Of a stretch of 64,000 nt of DNA, positions 43,559-51,284 are shown piece after piece. The first letter of the stretch is position 1. Each line of letters starts with the position of its first letter. The stretch comes from Pseudobutyrivibrio xylanivorans (lineage in GTDB: Bacteria; Bacillota; Clostridia; Lachnospirales; Lachnospiraceae). Below the pieces are notes generated by a model. The model worked only from the letters and a program-made list of their open reading frames with translations. It did not search any database and had not been told where the DNA came from. The stretch lies in the NCBI RefSeq assembly GCF_008935055.1, contig NZ_CP043030.1:24943-88942 (forward strand). The letters are read 5' to 3'. The position numbers and the translations under genes are program-made.

Positions 43559-43999
43559 TTAGCTCTCCCTTTCCATTTTTACGTGAGGGATTCCATCTTC
43601 CATAAATACGTCAGATACAACTTTAAAACCTTCCTTAGCATAGTAGCCTATAGCATACTCCTGCGCTTCAAGATAAATCTTCTTTGCATTTAGTTTTTCA
43701 ACTGCTACTTCAACACCTTTATGAAGTAGCTTGCCACCAAGACCCTTGCCATGCTCTAGAGTTACTACTCTTCCTATCTGAGCTATACCTTCTTTTTCAT
43801 CTTTCCAAAAGACTCTAAGACAGGCTGCTACTCTATTATTTTCATTCCAACAGAAAACATGAAAAGCATCCTGATCTCTATCATCTAAATCTGGATAAAT
43901 GCATTCCTGTTCTGTGACAAAAATTTCGAATCTTGTTTTCAAAATCTCGTAAAGTTCTGTGGTTGAAAGTTCGTTGAAGTGTTTAACTATTAATTCCAT
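43559..43999 (-). CDS. ElaA-like GNAT acetyltransferase
   Basis: A 146-residue protein of the ElaA branch: FNELSTTELYEILKTRFEIF, VTEQECIYPDLDDRDQDAFH, then IGRVVTLEHGKGLGGKLLHK (acetyl-CoA loop) and YAIGYYAKEGFKVVSDVFME, ending DGIPHVKMER. All family landmarks are present, so it is likely functional. The natural substrate of ElaA proteins is not known. The start is ATG at 43999 after AAAGGGAAAAAT. Confidence 0.88.
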   Translation of the reverse strand: MELIVKHFNELSTTELYEILKTRFEIFVTEQECIYPDLDDRDQDAFHVFCWNENNRVAACLRVFWKDEKEGIAQIGRVVTLEHGKGLGGKLLHKGVEVAVEKLNAKKIYLEAQEYAIGYYAKEGFKVVSDVFMEDGIPHVKMERES

Positions 44000-44045
44000 T
44001 ATTTTTCCCTTTAGTTTAGCGGTTTTATTATCTGAAAGGATATTT

Positions 44046-44459
44046 TTATATAACCATTACAAGTGTGCCAGCTCCTATAAGAGCACAACCAATAATGGAT
44101 TTTACAGTAAAATCCTCATGTAAAAATATAAAAGCCAATACTATAGTTATAACTACGCTTAGCTTGTCAATTGGAACAACTTTAGAAGCTTCTCCCATCT
44201 GCAGGGCTTTGTAATAACATAACCAGGATGCACCCGTGGCAAGACCTGATAGTATCAAAAATATCCAACTCTTCTTACTGATTGAAAAGATACCTGTCTG
44301 GGTGTTGGTTATGAACACCATAGCCCAAGCCATAGCAACTACTACAACAGTTCTTAATGCTGTAGCCAAATTTGAATTAACCCCTTCAATTCCTATCTTT
44401 GCAAGGATAGATGTTAGTGCTGCAAACACTGCTGAAAGTAACGCAAATACGAACCACAT
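44046..44459 (-). CDS. half-size EamA-family transporter
   Basis: A 137-residue protein with five hydrophobic segments and a single EamA repeat: MWFVFALLSAVFAALTSILA, LATALRTVVVVAMAWAMVFI, GLATGASWLCYYKALQMGEA, KVVPIDKLSVVITIVLAFIF and IIGCALIGAGTLVMV. Two copies would be needed to form a full transporter, so it probably dimerises as small multidrug-resistance-like proteins do. Substrate unknown. Confidence 0.85.
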   Translation of the reverse strand: MWFVFALLSAVFAALTSILAKIGIEGVNSNLATALRTVVVVAMAWAMVFITNTQTGIFSISKKSWIFLILSGLATGASWLCYYKALQMGEASKVVPIDKLSVVITIVLAFIFLHEDFTVKSIIGCALIGAGTLVMVI

Positions 44460-44478
44460 ACTATACCCCCTCTACTAT

Positions 44479-44658
44479 TTAAGAGCAGTTAATGCTCATG
44501 CTTGTAGAATTACCTGCTGGCACTTCATTGTCTTTATGGTTGTTGTAAATCTCAGCTATTTCTTCCTTTGAAAAGTCTGGAAAACAAGCGTAGAGGGTTT
44601 CTAGTTCCATTCCTGTGCTTACAAAGTTTTCTACTGTCATTTGGTCTTTTTTATTCAT
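44479..44658 (-). CDS. small hypothetical protein
   Basis: A 59-residue protein from ATG 44658 (AGAGGAGATATAGAG upstream), preferred over the upstream ATG at 44682, which lies inside the end of the next gene. It is acidic and helical: MTVENFVSTGMELETLYACF, PDFSKEEIAEIYNNHKDNE. Not recognised. Confidence 0.5.
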   Translation of the reverse strand: MNKKDQMTVENFVSTGMELETLYACFPDFSKEEIAEIYNNHKDNEVPAGNSTSMSINCS

Positions 44659-44906
44659 CTCTATATCTCCTCTACCACTCAATTTCTTCAGGAAAATCTA
44701 AATCAGGGTCATGTACTTCGTGAATAGAGCAACCATATGCTTCAAAATCATAATAATCCCCCTGTACATTTATCGGTAGTGTCAAATTCACTACCCATTT
44801 TTAGTTCTAAAACCTTGATTTATCGGGAGTTCAAAATAAAAAGAGCATTGACCTCCCTTTTTGGTATAATGTCAACGACCAAATCAACATCTCCGAAAAG
44901 GACTCA

Positions 44907-46358
44907 ATGCTCATGAACATTATACTTTATTTACTTGAAATCATCCACCAACTCTATCAACAGAATTGCTGGCTTATTAACTTCATCTGCAGATATATAC
45001 CGCTCAAACAGTGGGCTTTCGATGACTCACATTCTCCCAAATATCAAAAGTTCAAAGTGGATGAACTTCCTAAGATTGTCTATTATCATCAGGACTGGGA
45101 CTGGAAGGACCTTAACAACTACTATACTCAGCGCTATGGCAAACCCGTTAAACCAATCAAAAGACGTTCAGAATGCGATATCCCGGAGGAATGTTCTTGT
45201 CCATCATGTCATGCACCACAGCCATATCTCTACAAGAACAATGGTAAAGCTGGACAGCTCATGTGTAAGATCTGCCAGACTACTTTTACGCCTGAGGACA
45301 ATCGCTTTGATAAACAGTTATCTTTAAAATGTCCTCACTGCCAGCATACTCTTGTACGTATAAAAGACCGTAAGCACTTCGCCATCCATAAGTGTGTTAA
45401 TCCCAAATGTCCTTACTATCTCAGCAACCTTAAAAAAGTCGATAAAGAGGATCTATCCGAAGAGAATGGCAAGTATAAATACAAGCTTCACTACATCTAT
45501 CGCGAATTCTCGATAGATTTTTTTAAGATGGATCTGAACTCTCTTCCAAAGAATGCATCCTCACTTAAATTCAGCAAGCACAACGCCCACATCATGTCCC
45601 TGTGCCTTACGTTCCATGTCAATCTCGGACTGTCTTTGAGAAAAACAAGACAGGCATTATCTGATTTGTATGGGATATCTATATCTCATCAGCAGGTTGC
45701 TAACTACTGTAAGACAGCTGCCATCTGTATAAAACCTTTTGTTGACAATTACCCTTATGAGAAAGGCAATGTCTTTGCTGCGGATGAAACGTACATAAAG
45801 GTGCGCGGCATCAAAGGTTATGTCTGGCTTATTCTGAATGCTGCTACCAGAGCCATCATCGGTTATCAGGTATCTGACAACCGTGGCGTAGGTCCATGCA
45901 TCCTTGCAATGAGAATGGCATTCAAAGGTATGTCTGAGCTTCCCAAAAATTTCAAGTTTATCGCTGATGGGTATAGTGCGTATCCGCTTGCAGCCCAACA
46001 GTTCTTTAGGCAGTTCGGTGACAGATTCAAGTTTGAGATCACACAGGTCATCGGTCTCCAGAACAACGATGAAGTGTCCAAAGAATACCGCCCTTTTAAA
46101 CAGATGATTGAGCGTCTTAACCGCACCTATAAGGCATCTTATCGAATCACTAATGGGTTTGATAACTACGATGGCGCTAACTATGATCTGACTTTGTGGG
46201 TTGCCTACTATAACTTCCTGAGGCCTCATAAGTTCAATGACTTCAAACCACCAGTAGTTGATGACATACTATCCAAAGCTGAGAACATGCCTGCCAAGTG
46301 GCAGCTCATGATTTACTTTGGTCAGCAAAAAATCATGGAACTTCAGGCAGCCAGCTGA
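44907..46358 (+). CDS. DDE transposase with N-terminal zinc ribbons (IS copy 2)
   Basis: 483 residues, identical to the protein encoded at 12679-14130: four Cys pairs in the N-terminal third, a helix-turn-helix-like SLRKTRQALSDLYG, catalytic Asp in AADETYIKVRG and FIADGYSAY, and Glu in QMIERLNRTYK. No disruption, so both copies could supply transposase. Confidence 0.9.
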   Translation: MLMNIILYLLEIIHQLYQQNCWLINFICRYIPLKQWAFDDSHSPKYQKFKVDELPKIVYYHQDWDWKDLNNYYTQRYGKPVKPIKRRSECDIPEECSCPSCHAPQPYLYKNNGKAGQLMCKICQTTFTPEDNRFDKQLSLKCPHCQHTLVRIKDRKHFAIHKCVNPKCPYYLSNLKKVDKEDLSEENGKYKYKLHYIYREFSIDFFKMDLNSLPKNASSLKFSKHNAHIMSLCLTFHVNLGLSLRKTRQALSDLYGISISHQQVANYCKTAAICIKPFVDNYPYEKGNVFAADETYIKVRGIKGYVWLILNAATRAIIGYQVSDNRGVGPCILAMRMAFKGMSELPKNFKFIADGYSAYPLAAQQFFRQFGDRFKFEITQVIGLQNNDEVSKEYRPFKQMIERLNRTYKASYRITNGFDNYDGANYDLTLWVAYYNFLRPHKFNDFKPPVVDDILSKAENMPAKWQLMIYFGQQKIMELQAAS

Positions 46359-46414
46359 TTGTTCTTAGATTCTGAGCCTGAGGTAATAACCCAGCCACCG
46401 CTTCAGCGGCTTGC

Positions 46415-46533
46415 CCTTGATGGCACAAAAAATAACTGCTACACTGCTGAAATCGACGGAGAAAATCTAATTGTTCTTGAGTTCTTCGCCGTCGGTGATT
46501 AACCTACAGCAGTTATTTTTTGTGCTGTCAAGG
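46415..46533 (+). other. long structured hairpin at the 3' end of IS copy 2
   Basis: Same 26-bp imperfect inverted repeat as at 14187-14305 (arms CCTTGATGGCAC... and ...GTGCTGTCAAGG), with the inner CGACGG/CCGTCG stem. Confidence 0.6.
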
Positions 46534-46675
46534 GTGGCGTCAGGTTACCACAACCTACATATCTACATTTTCAAGGTTCAATCTGAGCCTATTTTTTTGA
46601 CCCAGTTTTTTCATAGATCATTTGACACTATCCATTTATCCCCACTAGATGCTCAGTTGGCTGCATTGTAATCAT

Positions 46676-47013
46676 TATCTTATCTCCCAATTTTTCGTAA
46701 ATAGTTATTATAATTCTAACAGTTTTAGTTGGCATAAGATAGAAAAACAGCCCAGAGCCTAAAACAGATTTCTGAGCTGCTTTCCATAAATAATATGAGG
46801 CCTCAAAAATCTATCTAATTTTCCCTCTTTCCGAGAATAGTTTTTTATGGAATTACAAGTTTTGTCCAAATCTCATATTTTTATCGACTTTTGGACCTTT
46901 AGATAAAAATAGTCCCAGGGAGAGGTAAAGAGCCCTGGAGCTTTTGGTATTAGAAAATATTAACTTATAAACAAAGAAAGGTACGTCCTGCTGACTTTTT
47001 ATAGGACAGCTGA
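46676..47013. other. intergenic region
   Basis: About 340 bp, AT-rich, with no gene I can support. GGACCTTTAGATAAAAATAG and CCCTGGAGCTTTTGG are unstructured. The small repeats CAGGGAGAG/AGCCCTGG are too short to call. Confidence 0.3.
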
Positions 47014-47113
47014 CTAGGCAACATATTCGTAGTATTCATCTTCTGTAGCAAAGAGCTCGTATTCACCGTCAACTAATCCCATATAACCTTCTGAAACAAC
47101 GTATCCTTTCATA
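47014..47113 (-). pseudogene. frameshifted conserved microprotein (GYMG...LFATEDEY type)
   Basis: ATG at 47111-47113 with GGAGGTATTTTT upstream reads MKGYG and then loses frame. One base fewer (a CC at 47100-47101 read as C) restores MKGYVVSEGYMGLVDGEYEL and FATEDEYYEYVA, ending at TAG 47014-47016. Proteins of about 32 residues with this GYMG-x(4-6)-Y-x-LFAT-E-x-E-Y pattern are familiar in Lachnospiraceae (recollection). Too short for standard gene finding. Confidence 0.6.
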
Positions 47114-47195
47114 AAAATACCTCCATAAGCTCCCATACATCAACTTTAACTGTGTATAGGATAACCTATGGGGGTGTCCATATTTAAAGACTTCT

Positions 47196-47555
47196 TTAAG
47201 ATGCGTTCTTCTTATAGTATCCGTGCTGTTCTGCTTCAAGATTTACAAGCTCTTTAGCTCTTACTAGAAGCAAGTGGCGATTGTCTTCACTGAGGGAATC
47301 GAAGTACTCATTTAATTTCTTCCTCTGGACATCCTTATCTCTTCCAGCATATCCAAAGCCTAGAAGTTCTTCCTTGCGGCAGTGAAGGGCAACGCAAAGA
47401 CCTTCAATAATCTCAGGTGTTGGCATTGTGCGTCCAGATTCCCATGTGGATACTGTTACGTAAGAAACACCAAACATCTTACCAAGCTGAGCTTGGGTAA
47501 GACCTGCATTATTACGATAGAATTTTATGTTGTTACCGATACTCTTCTTATTCAT
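47196..47555 (-). CDS. XRE-family helix-turn-helix regulator
   Basis: A 119-residue protein. Residues 5-60 form the DNA-binding domain: NIKFYRNNAGLTQAQLGKMF, GVSYVTVSTWESGRTMPTPE, IEGLCVALHCRKEELLGFG. The C-terminal half is a short helical tail (KLNEYFDSLSEDNRHLLLVR). It follows a 78-residue gene by 15 bases on the same strand, in the layout of a two-gene regulator pair. A palindrome upstream (47826-47842) is the likely operator. Confidence 0.85.
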   Translation of the reverse strand: MNKKSIGNNIKFYRNNAGLTQAQLGKMFGVSYVTVSTWESGRTMPTPEIIEGLCVALHCRKEELLGFGYAGRDKDVQRKKLNEYFDSLSEDNRHLLLVRAKELVNLEAEQHGYYKKNAS

Positions 47556-47570
47556 ATCTATAATCTCCTA

Positions 47571-47807
47571 TTAGAGCATGCTGCATCTAGAAAGAATTTC
47601 TTCCTTTGATGGCACGTCTAATCCCTCTGTAAGCTTTTCCACTTTTGACTTGAATTGGTTCAGGGAAATGTTATTGGTTTCATACTCCTTAAGCAGAGTA
47701 TTCTTCTTAGATAGCTTATACTCTACTTCTTCGGATGAGAGCATTCCCCAAGTATCTAATTGCAGTAATTTCAAATCGAAATCCTTACAAATTCTTTTGA
47801 ACTCCAT
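47571..47807 (-). CDS. small protein encoded with the XRE regulator
   Basis: A 78-residue, charged, helical protein: FKRICKDFDLKLLQLDTWGM, SSEEVEYKLSKKNTLLKEYE, KSKVEKLTEGLDVPSKEEIL. No recognised domain. It is the first gene of the pair, with GGGGGACGAGATT before the ATG. It could be a toxin or a partner of the XRE protein, but nothing in the sequence proves a toxin-antitoxin pair. Confidence 0.55.
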   Translation of the reverse strand: MEFKRICKDFDLKLLQLDTWGMLSSEEVEYKLSKKNTLLKEYETNNISLNQFKSKVEKLTEGLDVPSKEEILSRCSML

Positions 47808-47825
47808 AATCTCGTCCCCCTTTAT

Positions 47826-47842
47826 AGTGTGTATTATACACT
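47826..47842. promoter_or_regulatory. operator palindrome over the -10 of the XRE pair
   Basis: AGTGTGTATTATACACT (17 bp, one mismatch) contains TATAAT on the minus strand, 20-35 bp before the first start codon. It fits autorepression by the XRE protein. Confidence 0.6.
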
Positions 47843-47884
47843 TTCGGAGGTAGAGTTCAATGGTGGGGACTTAAGGTTATGGTA

Positions 47885-47939
47885 CCATTCCCAGCAGCTG
47901 CGCAGTTCTGCCCTCTCCCAGACCAAGCGCTTCGCTTAC
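47885..47939. repeat. dispersed hairpin repeat, copy B
   Basis: Diverged copy of 12320-12377: CCAGCAGCTGCGCAGTTCTG, CCCTCTCCCAGACCAAGCGC, TTCGCTTAC. About 80% alike by eye. The rest of the 47.8-48.0 kb interval shows nothing else. Confidence 0.5.
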
Positions 47940-48044
47940 AAGGATTGATTATAATCGACGTGACGAAGCAATAATGTCGAAAAGATGAGCCATTATATCT
48001 ATGCATCTTTTGGTTATACCTGTTTAATTACAATCTGAATTTGT

Positions 48045-48986
48045 TTATTTCATCTTTTTCCAACAGTATTCCTTTAGGAAATCACTAATTTCACTTATGT
48101 CTGCACTTTCATAGAAAGCAACCAGTTTCTTTTTAAACTCTGGGACATAATTTTCCGGGATGACAATTAAGCCCAAGCCATGACTTATCATATAGTGATT
48201 AGCAAATATTACTGAAGCTCGCTTATTTCCATCCACAAATATCTGAGTTCTCATGCAATACATACATAATTCAATAGCAATATCTAACGGATTCATACCA
48301 CTTTTAAGGATATCATTTATTCTTTCAATTACCTGTGATTCTATTGGTAATGGCGGTACATATTTAGTTCCACCACTAGAAACTGGTACTCCTCTAATTC
48401 TTCCACCATCATGGAAAAATCCTTCATTTACAAGTTTCGCTATATGACACAATAAATAGTAATTACTATCAGCCTGAATCACGTCATTATCAAGAATAAA
48501 TTCCCACGCATGCTTTAAATTAAGAATTTTTTGTACATCGTCAGCTGTCATACCATTAACTGTACCATTCTCAATAATCTCTTCCGTCTGCGGAAATGTT
48601 GTGGCAACACCTTCCAATACCGCCTGATCATATATGTTGAACTTCATTTTTGCTCGTGCAAAATCAAGATTTGAAATCACTTCATGTGAAAGTTCATTCT
48701 GTGTATACCCATTTGCCGCTAGTTCTTTATCAACTCTTCGAATCAGCTTCTTGAGCTCTCTAGCTTCTTTTGTATTGCGAAGCAATAACTGATACAAAGC
48801 ATCTGAATAAATATCTACATATGTGGAAGTTAATTTTCCATTTACTCTTTTTCGAATATACAGATATTTTCCACTGCTGTTTTCCTTCACTTCAGGCGAG
48901 CCATCGTAAGGAATCAAATTCAATCGTGCCTGGTAATCAGCTCGTTCCTGCAACAACTTTTGGATTACATTAAAATTACTCTCCAT
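48045..48986 (-). CDS. Fic/Doc-family protein with altered active-site motif
   Basis: A 313-residue protein. The N-terminal half (residues 1-110) is helical and charged. A Fic domain follows, with an inhibitory-helix-like region and the core CMRTQIFVDGNKRASVIFAN (about 250-269). The canonical motif H-x-F-x-(D/E)-G-N-(G/K)-R is present except that the catalytic His is Gln. A Gln at this place is seen in a Firmicute subgroup I recall. Without the His, AMP transfer of the usual kind is doubtful. AAAGGAG precedes the ATG, and the leader carries four mutually complementary segments. Confidence 0.83.
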   Translation of the reverse strand: MESNFNVIQKLLQERADYQARLNLIPYDGSPEVKENSSGKYLYIRKRVNGKLTSTYVDIYSDALYQLLLRNTKEARELKKLIRRVDKELAANGYTQNELSHEVISNLDFARAKMKFNIYDQAVLEGVATTFPQTEEIIENGTVNGMTADDVQKILNLKHAWEFILDNDVIQADSNYYLLCHIAKLVNEGFFHDGGRIRGVPVSSGGTKYVPPLPIESQVIERINDILKSGMNPLDIAIELCMYCMRTQIFVDGNKRASVIFANHYMISHGLGLIVIPENYVPEFKKKLVAFYESADISEISDFLKEYCWKKMK

Positions 48987-48997
48987 TTAAAAATCTC

Positions 48998-49103
48998 CTT
49001 TAGGGAACTTTATATATCAAAATAGTAACAAAAAGTTCCCTAAAGCACAACATGTTTTAGGGAACTTTTTTGATTCTGATATGGTTATAAAGTTCCCTAT
49101 AGT
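48998..49103 (-). promoter_or_regulatory. four-segment leader with alternative hairpins before the fic-like gene
   Basis: Read on the minus strand, segments A (about 49102-49088, AGGGAACTTTAT), B (about 49071-49054, AAAAAGTTCCCTAAA), C (about 49045-49030, CTTTAGGGAACTTTTT) and D (about 49015-48999, AAAGTTCCCTAAAG) alternate in complementarity. A pairs with B, B with C (15 bp) and C with D (14 bp). D runs into the AAAGGAG ribosome binding site. This is the arrangement of an attenuator or translational switch. As DNA the four copies could also be operator sites. Confidence 0.6.
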
Positions 49104-49319
49104 TAATTCTACAATCCTTAATAAAACATATTATAGAAAAATGGTCACAGAACTGTTTTTCAAAAATATGTCCTTGGTATAGCATCTGGAATATAACCTC
49201 AACACATGTTTTAAAATTCTCCATCAACAATACAGTCCTTATAATAAGGACAGATCATGCAGCACTGACCACATGACCTTTTAGCTATCCTCTTTTTCTT
49301 TTGTAACCGTTAAGAAAAT

Positions 49320-49346
49320 GGCTGCAAAGATTACTCCTTGCAGCCT
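49320..49346 (-). terminator. hairpin after the CPBP protease region
   Basis: GGCTGCAA (49320-49327) pairs with TTGCAGCC (49338-49345). On the minus strand A/T-rich sequence follows. A second stem, GCGGGT/ACCCGC (about 49359-49382), is next to it. With 49104-49319 this interval shows no gene. Confidence 0.5.
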
Positions 49347-49392
49347 TAAATATTTTAGCGGGTAAGCTTAGCTTGAACCCGCAGTGTCGAGT

Positions 49393-49434
49393 TTAGGCCT
49401 CCACATTGTGGAGGAAATTTGAGGAATTGATCAT
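49393..49434 (-). CDS. possible 13-residue peptide downstream of the CPBP protease
   Basis: A perfect AAAGGAGG stands 9 bases before ATG 49434, which opens MINSSNFLHNVEA and stop. It lies 33 bases after the protease stop on the same strand. Its last codons overlap the palindrome CCTCCACATTGTGGAGG. It could be a leader peptide, a signalling peptide or chance. Confidence 0.3.
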   Translation of the reverse strand: MINSSNFLHNVEA

Positions 49435-49467
49435 CGGCAATGTCCTCCTTTCCTATTCTCGATTCAA

Positions 49468-50211
49468 TTATAGCTTTTTATCACTAATGTAAGCAATTCT
49501 TATTGCCATGATTATAATCAATAATTTGCTCACATAGCCTAGATAATCAACCCCTCCAATTGCTAACGGCGATAATACATTTATTAAAGAATGAGTCATC
49601 ACACATAGCCATAGATTCTTTGTTTTTACATAAAGTGCTGAAAGTATAAAGCTGTTTGTTAATAACCCAATAAGAAAAGGCACTACACTTACATCAGCAA
49701 TTGTTCCTTCTATATAAAAGTATAAGAAATGCCATATACTCCATGACACAAAAGTTATTAGCGTTGAATAAATGTAATTAAGCTTCTCTTGTAATGCTGG
49801 CTGATAGAAATATCTCCACCCAATCTCTTCAAGTCCACCAAATGCTATGTGTTTTACAAACATCATTAATGGAATATACCAAGAATTAATTATAAATTCA
49901 CCGCCTAATATCACTGGTAGAAAATCTATAAAGAGGAACAATAGAACTAACAGATAATCCTTATAGCTTTGCTTGAATTTGAAAAAATCAGCCACGATTG
50001 TTTTAAAAGTTATTTTTCTATATTTTAAAGAAACTATTATTCCCCATAAAGCTGATGATATGCCGCCTATAACAATAGCTATCATGCCTAATGGAGAAAT
50101 ATAGTCTATGGTAAACCCGATATTCCTAAGCAGGTACACAACTAGACATACAAATGCAATCTGGCCTATAGCTCCTGCGATATATATGGATATAGCTTTA
50201 GTTCTTTTCAT
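49468..50211 (-). CDS. CPBP-family (CAAX protease/Abi) intramembrane metalloprotease
   Basis: A 247-residue protein with about seven to eight hydrophobic helices and the catalytic set of this family: EEIGWRYFYQPAL (Glu-Glu and Arg, about residues 133-145), FVSWSIWHFLYFY (His, about 160-172) and THSLINVLSP near the end. Bacterial members work on membrane-embedded or signal-peptide-derived peptides and often sit beside bacteriocin or peptide genes. A very short peptide frame lies just downstream. Confidence 0.88.
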   Translation of the reverse strand: MKRTKAISIYIAGAIGQIAFVCLVVYLLRNIGFTIDYISPLGMIAIVIGGISSALWGIIVSLKYRKITFKTIVADFFKFKQSYKDYLLVLLFLFIDFLPVILGGEFIINSWYIPLMMFVKHIAFGGLEEIGWRYFYQPALQEKLNYIYSTLITFVSWSIWHFLYFYIEGTIADVSVVPFLIGLLTNSFILSALYVKTKNLWLCVMTHSLINVLSPLAIGGVDYLGYVSKLLIIIMAIRIAYISDKKL

Positions 50212-50274
50212 AAGTCGCCCCTTCGTAAGTTATAATTCAGAAGTAAGGAATTATTTACATATATTTTTTATCTA

Positions 50275-50371
50275 CTAAATTTCAAGCACCATACACTCAT
50301 CAGATGCTTTGAATCCCAGCTTTTTATACAGTAATCTACCTTCGTCCGTAGCATCTAGACTTATTTCGGTA
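50275..50371 (-). pseudogene. C-terminal remnant of a GNAT acetyltransferase
   Basis: The minus strand reads TEISLDATDEGRLLYKKLGF and KASDECMVLEI before TAG 50275-50277. This is the typical last strand-helix-strand of GNAT enzymes (LDAT...G..LY.KLGF). The acetyl-CoA site is gone. Confidence 0.65.
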
Positions 50372-50431
50372 ACATGTTTTTCTCATTATAAGTATTTAGA
50401 GTAAGAATTGAAACAGTTCTTTATAGTAAAA

Positions 50432-50469
50432 AAGACCTTTCAAGATTCCATAGTCTCTTGAAAGGCCTT
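50432..50469 (-). terminator. terminator of the TetR-controlled redox operon
   Basis: AAGACCTTTCAAGA pairs with TCTTGAAAGGCCTT (one G-T) around a 10-base loop. On the minus strand a TTTTTT run follows. It lies about 40 bases beyond the stop of the cupin gene. Confidence 0.85.
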
Positions 50470-50510
50470 TACTTTTTAGTTACTTTTGTCTTTCTGTAAA
50501 TTCATGCCAG

Positions 50511-51278
50511 TTACTGGATTTTAAGATAATCCTCTTCTGCCACCGACTCACACCACTCATTACTTGTCTCCTCGCCTTCTATCTCAATGGCAAGATGTGA
50601 GAACCATGAGTCAGCAGCTGCACCATGCCAATGCTTTACATTTGCAGGAATATTAACTACGTCTCCAGGGTGAAGTTCTCTGGCTTCCTTCCCCTCTTCC
50701 TGGTAAAATCCTCTGCCTCCTACACAGATAAGCATCTGACCTCCGCCACTCTTTGCATGATGTATGTGCCAATGATTTCTACATCCAGGCTCAAAAGTTA
50801 CATTGAAAATAGGAATCTGCTCTGTAGAAACTGGTGCAAGATAGCTCTGTCCATCAAAGTACTGAGCATAAGCATCATTGGGATTTCCAATAGGAAAGAA
50901 TATAGTATTCTGATAACGATCTTTATCGGTAATCTCAGCGACAGGCTCATTATATACTTCTTTTGCCAGGCTAAATACCGCCCACGCCTTTGGCCATCCC
51001 GCATAGAAAGCCACATGTGTGATAATAGCAGCCATCTCCTTTTGTGATACACCATGATTTTTTGCATTCATAATGTGATATTTGAGACTGCTGTCAGTGA
51101 TTCCCTGAGACACTAATGCCACAACTGTAATAATACTGCGTGCCTTAACATCAATATCCTGATTATTCCAGTCCTCTCCAAATAAAACGTCATCATTAAA
51201 ATGCGCAAAGTCTGGGGCGAATTCTCCAAGCTGTTCTCTTCCTGCTGTCTGTACTATCTTTTCTCTCATGTTCCTCAC
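50511..51278 (-). CDS. carboxymuconolactone decarboxylase-cupin fusion protein
   Basis: A 255-residue protein. Residues 1-110 match the CMD/AhpD-like helical domain (FGEDWNNQDIDVKARSIITV, ALVSQGITDSSLKYHIMNAK, ITHVAFYAGWPKAWAVF). Residues 130-255 are a cupin with the metal site NHWHIHHAKSGGGQMLICVG and HPGDVVNIPANVKHWHG. The CMD part lacks a C-x-x-C, so it is not a peroxidase of the AhpD type. Such fusions are frequent in Firmicute clusters with flavodoxin and aldo/keto reductase genes. It is the last intact gene of the operon. Confidence 0.88.
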   Translation of the reverse strand: MRNMREKIVQTAGREQLGEFAPDFAHFNDDVLFGEDWNNQDIDVKARSIITVVALVSQGITDSSLKYHIMNAKNHGVSQKEMAAIITHVAFYAGWPKAWAVFSLAKEVYNEPVAEITDKDRYQNTIFFPIGNPNDAYAQYFDGQSYLAPVSTEQIPIFNVTFEPGCRNHWHIHHAKSGGGQMLICVGGRGFYQEEGKEARELHPGDVVNIPANVKHWHGAAADSWFSHLAIEIEGEETSNEWCESVAEEDYLKIQ

Positions 51279-51284
51279 TCCTTC

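Larger units (their letters stand above)
44775..46632 (+). mobile_element. 1858-bp insertion sequence, copy 2 (IS6-like)
   Basis: Same length, same ends and, by eye, the same sequence as copy 1 (constant offset 32228). Flanked by its own 8-bp duplication CATTTATC (44767-44774 and 46633-46640). Different duplications at the two copies mean two separate insertion events. Confidence 0.92.
44672..46675 (-). pseudogene. small gene interrupted by IS copy 2 (DUF6904-like)
   Basis: Removing the IS and one target duplication restores a 45-residue frame from ATG 46675 (GGGAGATAAGATA upstream) to TAG 44672-44674. It reads MITMQPTEHLVGINVQGDYY, then DFEAYGCSIHEVHDPDLDFP and EEIEW. The PTEHL-G-x-x-GDYYD start resembles DUF6904 proteins, with a much shortened C-terminus. 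The insertion falls after codon GGG-ATA-AAT. So the IS broke a short, possibly already truncated, gene. Confidence 0.6.

Noticed and set aside
12547..46632. A 34-kb composite transposon bounded by the two direct IS copies
   Set aside because: Each copy has its own 8-bp target duplication (GTGCGTTT and CATTTATC), which shows two independent insertions. The 30 kb between includes another integrated element and ordinary gene blocks.
47196..47807. Toxin-antitoxin module
   Set aside because: The XRE gene follows a small unknown gene in operon-like order, but the partner shows no toxin motif, so the call would rest on arrangement alone.
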